NCBI GenBank assembly: GCA_016185465.1
Contig: JACPNO010000067.1
Location: forward strand, 1 to 57,543
Origin: Candidatus Solibacter usitatus
GTDB lineage: Bacteria > Acidobacteriota > Terriglobia > Bryobacterales > Bryobacteraceae
Length of the DNA: 57,543 bases
Reading direction: 5' to 3'
The position numbers and the translations under genes are program-made. The notes below the pieces were generated by a model. That model made no database searches. It was not told the DNA's origin and saw only the letters and a list, made by a program, of their open reading frames with translations. Of the stretch, positions 35,235-42,539 are shown piece after piece. Position 1 is the first letter of the stretch, and every line of letters starts with the position of its first letter.

Positions 35235-36406
35235 ACCACCCTCCTTGGCAGCAGCGGATTCAAATGCATGGTCAGATCGTACACCGAGGTCTTCGAGCTG
35301 TCGGCAACGTCCTCGGGACGCGAGCCTTCCTGCCAGTCGAAGCAGGTTACTGTGTCGCCGATTTCCACTTTCCGCTCCGGGCCGATCTCGATGATCGAAT
35401 GGCTGGCCGATACCGACGCCACCACCGGATACAACGCGCCGTTGATGCGAACTTTGGAACGCTTCGCCGTTTCCCGCGGCCAACCGTCGGTATGACCCAC
35501 GGGAATGGTGGCCACCCAGGTGTCCTTGCGCGCCATGTATGCCCGGTTATAGCCCGCGCTCTCGCCTTCGCGTAGTTGCTTAACGTACGCGACGCGAGCT
35601 TTGAGCGCCATCGCCGGCCGCAAATCCAGAATGCCCATGCCGCGAAATTCCGGCTCCGAATAAACTCCGTAGAGCGCCATGCCGGGACGCACCATGTCCA
35701 GAAACGCTTCCGGCCGCTGAAAGAGCCCGAAGCTGGAACACGTGTGCTTGCGGCCCAGCGCGATGCCGTCTTTTTCCAGGGCCGCGCACAAATTCTTGTA
35801 GCGAATGAGCTGCTCTTTATCGAATTCCGGATCTTCGGTGAACGTCATCATCACGCCGCGCAGAGCGACTGATTTCCGCCCCGCCAGATCGCGAATCAAA
35901 TCCGGCGCCGCGCGATAAGGGACGCCGACGCGCCCAATGCCGGTGTCGACGCAAACGTGCAGCGGCACGGGCTTGCGCAGCTTCTGCGAGATTTTATCGA
36001 GCGCGGCGCCCACCGGCGTATACACCATCGGCATGATGTCGCGCGCAATGGCTTCTTCCAGGTTCTTGTCGTCGAACGGACCCATCAACAGGACTGGCTT
36101 CTTGATCCCGGCGTCGCGCAGGGCGACCGCCTCATGCAGCTTCACCACGGCGAACCCGGCGATCGCGGCCTGTGGCTCCAAGTGCTTCGCGGCGTTTTCC
36201 ACTCCAAGCCCGTAGCCATTGTTCTTGATGACGGCAAGAATCGGCCGGTCCGCGACACGCTTCGAAATCACTTGCACGTTGTGCCGCAGATTTTCAGTAT
36301 TGATTTCGACCCACGGGTCGAAGGAGGAATCGGCGGCCCAAAGGCTCAAGCGTGGCAGCACGCTGGCAGCCGCCGCCCCAAGCAGAGCTCGGCGCGAAGT
36401 CTTCAT
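35231..36406 (-). CDS. Exported alanine-racemase-like PLP enzyme
   Basis: The 391-residue protein has a Tat-like leader (MKTSRRALLGAAAASVLPRL) ahead of an alanine racemase fold. PLP lysine Lys61 is in LAVIKNNGYGLG. The HVCVDTGIGRVG strand and MVRPGMALYG are as in the family. The AGYNRAY segment holds the second catalytic Tyr, followed by TIPVGHTDGWPR. The usual SMDQ-type active-site entry motif reads SASH here, so specificity may differ, as in periplasmic broad-specificity racemases. It would act outside the cytoplasm. No Shine-Dalgarno sequence precedes the ATG; TATACT lies 8 bases upstream. It is the first gene of the operon ending at 32795. Confidence 0.87.
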   Translation of the reverse strand: MKTSRRALLGAAAASVLPRLSLWAADSSFDPWVEINTENLRHNVQVISKRVADRPILAVIKNNGYGLGVENAAKHLEPQAAIAGFAVVKLHEAVALRDAGIKKPVLLMGPFDDKNLEEAIARDIMPMVYTPVGAALDKISQKLRKPVPLHVCVDTGIGRVGVPYRAAPDLIRDLAGRKSVALRGVMMTFTEDPEFDKEQLIRYKNLCAALEKDGIALGRKHTCSSFGLFQRPEAFLDMVRPGMALYGVYSEPEFRGMGILDLRPAMALKARVAYVKQLREGESAGYNRAYMARKDTWVATIPVGHTDGWPRETAKRSKVRINGALYPVVASVSASHSIIEIGPERKVEIGDTVTCFDWQEGSRPEDVADSSKTSVYDLTMHLNPLLPRRVV

Positions 36407-36414
36407 GATCGACG

Positions 36415-36420
36415 AGTATA
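36415..36420 (-). promoter_or_regulatory. Putative -10 box of the racemase operon
   Basis: TATACT on the minus strand (5/6 consensus), eight bases from ATG 36406. The -35 position falls inside the palindromic element at 36426-36492. Confidence 0.4.
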
Positions 36421-36425
36421 CATAA

Positions 36426-36492
36426 AGTGGGGCAGGTCCCCGACCTGCCCAGAGAATTTCTGAAAAGTGGCAGGTCGGGGACCTGCCCCACT
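36426..36492. repeat. Nested palindromic element (24-bp perfect inverted repeats)
   Basis: AGTGGGGCAGGTCCCCGACC continuing TGCC (36426-36449) is the exact reverse complement of 36469-36492, separated by 19 bases. Each arm is itself a palindrome (GGCAGGTC - 3 bases - GACCTGCC), so the DNA or RNA can fold into one long hairpin or two small ones. It fills the gap between the racemase start and the ADOP stop codon, which lies in its last bases. It looks like a REP-type dispersed element; no second copy was seen here. Confidence 0.75.
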
Positions 36493-38998
36493 ACTCGTAG
36501 CGAAGCGCGCGCATCGGGTCGACCCGCAAAGCACGTCTCGCTGGCAGTAAGGCGGCCAGGGCAACAGTCACAGCGAAAATTCCGATAGCCGCCAAATACG
36601 CCACCGGGTCCAGATTGCTCACTCCATAGAGCGCCTGCCGCAAGATCTGCGACAACGCCGCCGCGCCGCCCACACCCACCACCAATCCAGCGATCACCGC
36701 AATCGAGAATTGGCGAAGCACAATCGCCAGCACATGCGAGGGCCGCGCGCCCAGCGCCATCCGAATGCCGATTTCCCTGGTGCGCTGCGAAACCGCGTAA
36801 GCCACCAGTCCCACGATGCCGAGACACGCCAGAAGCAGTGCCACGAATCCGAGCACGCTTACCGAAACCACGCTGTATTCCGCCGTTTGCAGTTTGTCTC
36901 GAAATGCCCGCTTCATCAGCTGCACTTCGGGAAAAAGCTTGGGGTCGATGCTTTTCACGATGGACGCCACCACCGGCGCCAGGCTTTCTGGCGGCGCTGT
37001 CGTTCTCACCAGCACCACCATCGGAGATAAGTCCGCGCCGGCAAGCTGATAGACCTCGACCGCGTCCGAATCTTCCGGCGAAACCAGCCGCGCACTGCCC
37101 GCTACTCCGACGACGGTATAGTTTCCGTCTCCCATCTTGAACGGCTTTCCTAGCGGATCCTCCGCCGGCCATTGCAGGCGCGCCAAGGATTCGCTGACAA
37201 CAATAGACCGCGCATCGCCGGGTGCAAGACCGCGCCCGCGCAGCAACGGAATCCGCATAGTCTGAAAGAACGCCGGATCGATGGAATTGAAATGCACGTT
37301 CACCGCGCCTCCGGGGACAATGGTCCGAACCACGCTCCAGCGATTCCCCAACGGCGGATTGGACGCCAGCGCCACCGATTCGACGCCAGGTAAACCGCGC
37401 AGCCGGCTTCGCAGCGTGTCAAGAAACGTCCGCGCGCTGCTCGCTGAATAGCCGTGGCTCCCCAGACCCAGGTCGACCGAAATCACTTGCTGGTAATCAA
37501 ATCCCGGATCGGTGGACGTGGCGCGTCCCAGCGCCCGCACCAGCAGTCCGCCCACAATCAGCAGCACGCAGCTGGCAGCGACTTGCCCGCCCACCAGAAA
37601 TTGCCGAAAGAGGGTCGCGCGATGCCGCTGGCGGGCGAGTTGCAGCGCCGGCGTCAGCCCGAACAGCAGGGCAGCCGCGAATCCCATCGCGATCGCGAAG
37701 ACCATCACGCGCCAGTCCGGCGCCGGGCTCAGCCATTCCGGCACGCCGGTCCAGGCCATCAGGCTGCGCAGTACCAGATAGCCCAACGCCAGTCCCGCCG
37801 CCGATCCGCATAACGCCAGCACCAGGCTTTCGGTAAACAATTGGCGGATCAGCCGGGCGCGGCCCGCGCCCATCGACACTCGAATCGCGATTTCGCGCTC
37901 ACGCGCCACGCCGCGCGCCATCAGCAAGCTGCCCAGATTGCCGCAGGCGACGGCAAGAATCAGCAGGCACAGCGCGCCCGCTAAAGCGAGCACCGGATAC
38001 ATCGGGGGGATCAGGCGCACGGCGTAACCGGCCGGCTCGCTGGGCAGCGTTTCGTTTTCCCAAATGTCGTTGGGATGCTGGCGGTGCAGCTCCGCGGCGA
38101 GTACACGCAATTCCTCCTCGGCCCGCTTGGGAGGCTGGCCGGGTTGCAGCCGGCCCACCATCAATACGCCGCCGCCCGAAAAATCCGTAAGCAAGCGGCT
38201 GCCATCGACGAAATACGGCTGTTGATTGATGGGCGCCCATAAATCCGGCTGCTCCAAGCCCAGACCGCTGAACTCGCGCCCGGCGACGCCGATTACAGTG
38301 ACGGGCTTCGCGTTCACGCGGATGATTCTGCCAACGATGGATGGATCGCCCCCAAAATGCCGCTGCCACAATCCGTGGCCCAGCACCACCACCGGCTCGG
38401 CGCCCGCAGCTTCGTCGCGGGCCGGATCCAACATTCTCCCCAGTCGCGGCGCGGCGCCCAGCTCGCTAAAGAAATTCGCGGTGACGAAGCGCGCATCGAT
38501 CTGCTTTTCCTCGCCATCTAGAGCAACCTTGGCGAAGCTTACGGCCATCACCTCTGCGAGCGCCTTGCTGTTTGCACGGTAGAACGCCACTGCCGGATAC
38601 GGAAAATTGTCCGAAAAATTCCCCGGAGCGCTGCGTTGGATTCGCCGCAGCGTGACCGGGTCCCGCACCGGAAGCGGCCGCAGAACCATTAAATTGAAAA
38701 AGCCAAACGCCGCAATATTGACGCCGATGCCCAGCGCCAGCATCATCACCGCAGCCAGCGTGAAGCCGGGTGACTTGCGCAGCACGCGCGCCGCATAGCG
38801 CAGGTCCTGGGAGCAGCGGTCGATCCAGGTCCAGCCCCAGGCTTCGCGCGCTTCCTCGCGCAGGCGCAGCCCGTTACCGAACGGCCCGCCGCCCCCGCGC
38901 GCTGTCATTTCGCGATGAAATTCCATCTCGCTCGCCAGCTCACGGTCAAAGCGGCGGCGGTTCAACAGATAGCGGAGGCGGCGAAAAAATTCCTTCAT
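36491..38998 (-). CDS. ADOP-type ABC transporter permease (MacB/FtsX-like)
   Basis: The 835-residue protein has the acidobacterial duplicated orphan permease layout. A cytoplasmic N-terminal segment (FRRLRYLLNRRRFDRELASEMEFH in part) precedes the first TM and MacB-like periplasmic domain. An FtsX core (about 335-440, with REIAIRVSMGAGRARLIRQL) is followed by a second periplasmic domain and a second FtsX core (TREIGIRMALGARPSHVLAIV). It ends in the typical RALRYE. These permeases are not linked to an ATPase gene and probably work in MacB-like export or signalling. A PadR-type repressor normally precedes ADOP genes; only its 3' stub remains here at 39010-39114. The stop codon falls in the palindromic element. 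Confidence 0.92.
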   Translation of the reverse strand: MKEFFRRLRYLLNRRRFDRELASEMEFHREMTARGGGGPFGNGLRLREEAREAWGWTWIDRCSQDLRYAARVLRKSPGFTLAAVMMLALGIGVNIAAFGFFNLMVLRPLPVRDPVTLRRIQRSAPGNFSDNFPYPAVAFYRANSKALAEVMAVSFAKVALDGEEKQIDARFVTANFFSELGAAPRLGRMLDPARDEAAGAEPVVVLGHGLWQRHFGGDPSIVGRIIRVNAKPVTVIGVAGREFSGLGLEQPDLWAPINQQPYFVDGSRLLTDFSGGGVLMVGRLQPGQPPKRAEEELRVLAAELHRQHPNDIWENETLPSEPAGYAVRLIPPMYPVLALAGALCLLILAVACGNLGSLLMARGVAREREIAIRVSMGAGRARLIRQLFTESLVLALCGSAAGLALGYLVLRSLMAWTGVPEWLSPAPDWRVMVFAIAMGFAAALLFGLTPALQLARQRHRATLFRQFLVGGQVAASCVLLIVGGLLVRALGRATSTDPGFDYQQVISVDLGLGSHGYSASSARTFLDTLRSRLRGLPGVESVALASNPPLGNRWSVVRTIVPGGAVNVHFNSIDPAFFQTMRIPLLRGRGLAPGDARSIVVSESLARLQWPAEDPLGKPFKMGDGNYTVVGVAGSARLVSPEDSDAVEVYQLAGADLSPMVVLVRTTAPPESLAPVVASIVKSIDPKLFPEVQLMKRAFRDKLQTAEYSVVSVSVLGFVALLLACLGIVGLVAYAVSQRTREIGIRMALGARPSHVLAIVLRQFSIAVIAGLVVGVGGAAALSQILRQALYGVSNLDPVAYLAAIGIFAVTVALAALLPARRALRVDPMRALRYE

Positions 38999-39009
38999 GG
39001 CAGGTGTCC

Positions 39010-39114
39010 TCAGGCGGTGCGTAGAACCGATTGAATGGCTTGGTTCACGCGGTCGTACCCCGACAGCTCCGCGTCAAGCTGCTTCAAACCCTCCGGCGTG
39101 AGCCGGTAGATCTG
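39010..39114 (-). pseudogene. 3' remnant of a PadR-family regulator gene
   Basis: The 34 codons before the TGA at 39010 read IYRLTPEGLKQLDAELSGYD followed by a tail ending in AIQSVLRTA. This is the C-terminal wing and dimerisation helix of a PadR-type regulator, in the position where PadR genes accompany ADOP permeases. A stop codon (39115-39117) and unrelated sequence come immediately upstream. The DNA-binding helices and start codon are therefore gone, and the gene is cut at about 39112-39117 next to the cytochrome gene. Confidence 0.7.
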
Positions 39115-39127
39115 TCAAGGACACTGA

Positions 39128-39133
39128 TATAAG
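39128..39133 (+). promoter_or_regulatory. Putative -10 box of the cytochrome-fusion gene
   Basis: TATAAG (5/6 consensus), eight bases before ATG 39142, without a Shine-Dalgarno sequence. Confidence 0.35.
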
Positions 39134-39141
39134 CTAATCTC

Positions 39142-40431
39142 ATGGTGCTGCGAACCCTGTCGTTCGGCCTCTTCCTGTCTTTTGCGGCGGTTGCCGGTCC
39201 CAACGTTACGTTCAACAAGGATGTGTACCCGATTTTGCAGAAGCGTTGCCAGAGCTGTCACCGCCCCGGGGAAGTGGGACCAATGGCGCTGCTCACCTAT
39301 CAACAGGCGCGTCCCTGGGCCAAGGCCATGCGCGAGGCAGTCATGCTCAAGAAAATGCCGCCATGGTTTGCCGATCCGCACTACGGGACCTTTTCGAACA
39401 ATCCCAGCCTGACGCAAGCCGAGATTGATACCTTCGCGAACTGGGCCGCTGCCGGCGCTCCCGAAGGCGACGCCAAAGAACTGGGCAAACCGGTCGAATT
39501 TATCGACGGCTGGAATATCGGCAAACCCGACCTGGTGGTCGAGATGCCCAACGCCTTCCATGTGCCGCCCACAGGCTACGTGGATTACCAGACCATCGTC
39601 ATCCCCACCAATTTCAAACAGGACATGTGGATTCAGGCGGCCGAGCTGCGGCCCGGTGATCGTTCCGTGGTGCATCACGTAACTGCGTTTGCGCGGCAAC
39701 CGGGCTCGCTCGCATTCGCCGGCGCCGAACCCGGCATTGCGTTTCGCCAGGATCGCGAAAAGCAGCGCAAGCTGACGCGCGATATCGACCGCCCCGAGTA
39801 CATCGTCGGCTACACGCCCGGCCGGCCGGCCAGCGAGTTCGTTCCCGGTGAAGCGCGGCTGATCAAAGCCGGTTCGGACATCGTGCTCTCGCTGCATTAC
39901 ACGCCCAACGGCAAAGCTGTTGAGGATAAGACCAAAATTGGCTTCATCTTCGCCAAAGAGCCGCCCAAGCGCAGAGTGGTCAACGTGATGCTGGCCGATC
40001 CCAATATCCTGATTCCACCCGGCGAGCCGAATTACCGTACCGATGCCTCGTTCACGCTGCAGGAGCCGGCCACGCTGGTGCGCCTGTGGCCGCACATGCA
40101 CACGCGCGGAAAATATTACGAGTATCGCGTGGTGTTTCCCACCGGCGAATCGCAAGTGGTGCTGCGCGTTCCCAATTTCGATTTCGCCTGGCAGCTTTCC
40201 TACAACCTGGAAAAGCCGCTCTATCTGCCCAAGGGCACGCGCCTCGAAGGGACGGCCTATTTCGATAACTCGCCGAACAATCCCAACAATCCCGATCCCA
40301 AGCAGGAAGTGCATTGGGGCGAGCAGAGCTGGGATGAAATGAGCGAAGGCTACATGGATATGGCCGTCGAGCCCAATATCGGGCCAGGGGATTTGCGGCG
40401 AGCCAAAGAATCAACGGCAGCGTTGAACTGA
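39142..40431 (+). CDS. Exported cytochrome c fused to a copper monooxygenase-like domain
   Basis: The 429-residue protein has a signal peptide (VLRTLSFGLFLSFAAVAG). A small c-type cytochrome domain follows, with heme motif CQSCH (residues about 36-40) and a possible Met ligand in MPPWF. From about 140 comes a two-part beta-sandwich resembling PHM/DBH-type copper type II ascorbate-dependent monooxygenases. It has the His pair SVVHHVTAFA and PHMHTRGKYYEY (HxH), plus a later Met-rich end. Proteins with this layout recur in Acidobacteria and Planctomycetes. The heme domain could deliver electrons to the copper site, but activity is not shown. It starts right next to the PadR breakpoint and is followed 10 bases later by a hydrolase gene. 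Confidence 0.83.
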   Translation: MVLRTLSFGLFLSFAAVAGPNVTFNKDVYPILQKRCQSCHRPGEVGPMALLTYQQARPWAKAMREAVMLKKMPPWFADPHYGTFSNNPSLTQAEIDTFANWAAAGAPEGDAKELGKPVEFIDGWNIGKPDLVVEMPNAFHVPPTGYVDYQTIVIPTNFKQDMWIQAAELRPGDRSVVHHVTAFARQPGSLAFAGAEPGIAFRQDREKQRKLTRDIDRPEYIVGYTPGRPASEFVPGEARLIKAGSDIVLSLHYTPNGKAVEDKTKIGFIFAKEPPKRRVVNVMLADPNILIPPGEPNYRTDASFTLQEPATLVRLWPHMHTRGKYYEYRVVFPTGESQVVLRVPNFDFAWQLSYNLEKPLYLPKGTRLEGTAYFDNSPNNPNNPDPKQEVHWGEQSWDEMSEGYMDMAVEPNIGPGDLRRAKESTAALN

Positions 40432-40441
40432 GGACCCTCGC

Positions 40442-41239
40442 ATGCGTCTCGTCTTGCTCGCGGTCCTGGTGTGGGCTGGCCCCGCCCGCTCTGAATTCGC
40501 CGACGTCAACGGCATTCGCATGTATTACGAAACCCACGGGCAGGGAACCCCGCTCATCGCGCTTCACGGTTTTGGCGGTTCGAGCGCAATGTGGTCGCGC
40601 TTCGTCGCGGATTTTTCCAAGGACTACCGGCTCATCGTCCCCGATCTGCGCGGCCACGGCCGCTCCACCAATCCCACTAATCAATTCACCCATCGCCAAT
40701 CGGCGCTCGATGTCTACGCGTTGCTCGACCACCTCGGCATCCGCCAATTCAAAGCCATGGGCGTAAGCACCGGCGGCATGACCCTGCTGCACATGGCCAC
40801 CCAGCAGCCGGCGCGCGTTGAGGCGCTGGTGTGGATTGGCGCGACCACGTACTTCCCGGAGCAAGCCCGCGAAATCATGCGCCGCAGCACGGTGGAAAGC
40901 GTCACACCGGCGGAGTGGGAGCGGATGCGCGCCATTCACAAAAACGGCGACGACCAGATACGCGCCCTACGCAACGAGTTCCACAATTTCAAGGACAGCT
41001 ACGAGGACATGAATTTCACTCCGCCGCTGCTAGGGACCATTAGCGCGCGGACGCTCATCGTCCACGGCGACCGCGATGAGTTTTTCCCCGTAGCGATTCC
41101 CACCGACGCCTACCGGGCGATTCCGCACTCCTATCTGTGGATCGTTCCCAACGGCGGGCACGTGCCCATCGTCGAGCACGCCGCCGAGTTCACGAAAACC
41201 GCGCTCGCTTTTCTACGCGGAGATTGGGAAAAAAAGTAG
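40442..41239 (+). CDS. Exported alpha/beta hydrolase
   Basis: The 265-residue protein has a short signal peptide (MRLVLLAVLVWAGPARS). The hydrolase core has the oxyanion loop ALHGFGGSSAMW, nucleophile elbow MGVSTGGMT (Ser about 106), acidic residue in VHGDRDEFFP and catalytic His in PNGGHVPIVEH. The family covers esterases, haloperoxidase-like and C-C bond hydrolases, and no substrate can be named. It follows the cytochrome/monooxygenase fusion by 10 bases with GAGGA near the ATG. The two are probably one transcript, perhaps oxidation followed by hydrolysis of the product (inference). Confidence 0.87.
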   Translation: MRLVLLAVLVWAGPARSEFADVNGIRMYYETHGQGTPLIALHGFGGSSAMWSRFVADFSKDYRLIVPDLRGHGRSTNPTNQFTHRQSALDVYALLDHLGIRQFKAMGVSTGGMTLLHMATQQPARVEALVWIGATTYFPEQAREIMRRSTVESVTPAEWERMRAIHKNGDDQIRALRNEFHNFKDSYEDMNFTPPLLGTISARTLIVHGDRDEFFPVAIPTDAYRAIPHSYLWIVPNGGHVPIVEHAAEFTKTALAFLRGDWEKK

Positions 41240-41247
41240 TCCCGCCG

Positions 41248-42504
41248 CTAGGCTTTGCCCAGGGCCTTATCCACCGTTTCGAAGAACATATCGATATCCG
41301 ACGGCCGCGTGTGGATGTGAGTCGAGAGCCGCAGCCGCTGGCCGTTCAGCACCCAAATGCGTTTCTGCTTCAGCGCATCCCACACCGGCGCAAGCTCGGC
41401 GGATTTGAACTTCACCGTCACCAGCGATCCGTAGAGACGATCGTCTTCCGGCGTCATCAGGTCAAGGTAGGGACGTGTGCGCGCGCGGTCATACACCATC
41501 CGGCTTAGCTGATGAATGCGCCCGTAAACACGTTGCGGCCCCAAATCTTTCAGGAAGTGCAGCCCGGCGATCAGGCCTTCGAAGATCGCGCGATTGTTGG
41601 TGCCCACCATTTGAAAGCGCGCGGCTTTGAGCTGCTGCTTCTGGTCCCAACCGGCTGTGGCGACGTTCACCCACAACTTGTCCAGCATTTCTTCACGGCC
41701 GTACAGGAGGCCGCATCCGGCCGGCGCGAACATCCATTTGTGCGGGCTGCCGGCAAAGAAGTCGCAAGATAGATCGTGAAAATTCACCGGCACCTGCCCG
41801 TTCATGTGAGCCCCGTCGATGACGGAAATAATTCCTTTGGCGCGCGCCGCGTCGCAAATCTGCTTTACCGGCATGATCAGTCCAGTGGTAGTGGTGATGC
41901 CGCTGAAGCTCACCACGCGGGTGCGCGGTCCAAACGCGGAAGTGATGACATCGGCTAGTTGCCCCGAATTCTTAGGCGGGATCGGCAGCTCGACTTTACG
42001 GACCTGCAACCCATGCCGAGCTTGCAACTGCAGCCAGCAGGAAATGCCGCCGGGATGTTCGTGATCTGTGGTTAGGATTTCGTCGCCGCTTTGCAGGTCC
42101 AGGCCGTTGGCGATGGTGCTCATGGCCTCGGTGGCGTTGTGCATCAGCGCCAGCTCGTCTTTCTTGCAGCCGAAGAAATCCGCCAGCTCCTGGCGATGCG
42201 GATCGAGCGTCTCGTAACCCCAGCGCGGATATTCCTCGAGATTCAGCGCGGCCGAGCGGTTCATGTAATCGAACACGGCGTCGAGCACCGGCTTGGCGCA
42301 GATGCCCAGGCTGCCGTTATTCAGAAACGCCCGCCACTCCGGCAGTAGAAACTGCTCCTTGCGAATACGCGACCAGTAGCCTTCCGGGTTGCTGGCAAAC
42401 AGCTTGCCATCCGGCAGAGATGACGCCGCGCGCGCCTTCTGCATCGGGAGACCAAACAGTGACGCGGCATAAGCCGCACTCTTAAGAGCTTGACGGCGAT
42501 CCAT
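41248..42504 (-). CDS. Exported class V aminotransferase-like PLP enzyme
   Basis: The 418-residue protein has a Tat-like leader (MDRRQALKSAAYAASLFGLP) and the class V fold seen in isopenicillin N epimerases and cysteine desulfurases. It has HNATEAMSTIANGL near the PLP phosphate site, TTDHEHPGG, the Asp of SVIDGAHMNG and the PLP lysine in FAGSPHKWMFAP. The reaction may be epimerisation, desulfuration or beta-lyase chemistry; the exported location is unusual for a PLP enzyme but recurs in this window (racemase at 35231). It is divergent from the gene at 42540 with 35 bases between starts. A GTGAGG about 8 bases upstream serves as ribosome-binding site. Confidence 0.85.
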   Translation of the reverse strand: MDRRQALKSAAYAASLFGLPMQKARAASSLPDGKLFASNPEGYWSRIRKEQFLLPEWRAFLNNGSLGICAKPVLDAVFDYMNRSAALNLEEYPRWGYETLDPHRQELADFFGCKKDELALMHNATEAMSTIANGLDLQSGDEILTTDHEHPGGISCWLQLQARHGLQVRKVELPIPPKNSGQLADVITSAFGPRTRVVSFSGITTTTGLIMPVKQICDAARAKGIISVIDGAHMNGQVPVNFHDLSCDFFAGSPHKWMFAPAGCGLLYGREEMLDKLWVNVATAGWDQKQQLKAARFQMVGTNNRAIFEGLIAGLHFLKDLGPQRVYGRIHQLSRMVYDRARTRPYLDLMTPEDDRLYGSLVTVKFKSAELAPVWDALKQKRIWVLNGQRLRLSTHIHTRPSDIDMFFETVDKALGKA

Positions 42505-42526
42505 AGCGTTACCTCACTGACCTAGC

Positions 42527-42533
42527 TATTATT
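42527..42533. promoter_or_regulatory. Shared -10 region between divergent genes
   Basis: TATTAT on the plus strand (42527-42532) lies seven bases before ATG 42540, whose gene has no Shine-Dalgarno sequence. The complementary AATAAT (42533-42528) faces the aminotransferase gene, which would get a leader of about 15-20 bases with its own ribosome-binding site. Confidence 0.4.
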
Positions 42534-42539
42534 CAACAG

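Noticed and set aside
35237-35483. Upstream in-frame extension of the dioxygenase gene
   Set aside because: It is fully inside the racemase coding region in another frame, low in hydrophobic pattern, and unrelated to dioxygenases. The CTG with its strong Shine-Dalgarno sequence explains the start better.
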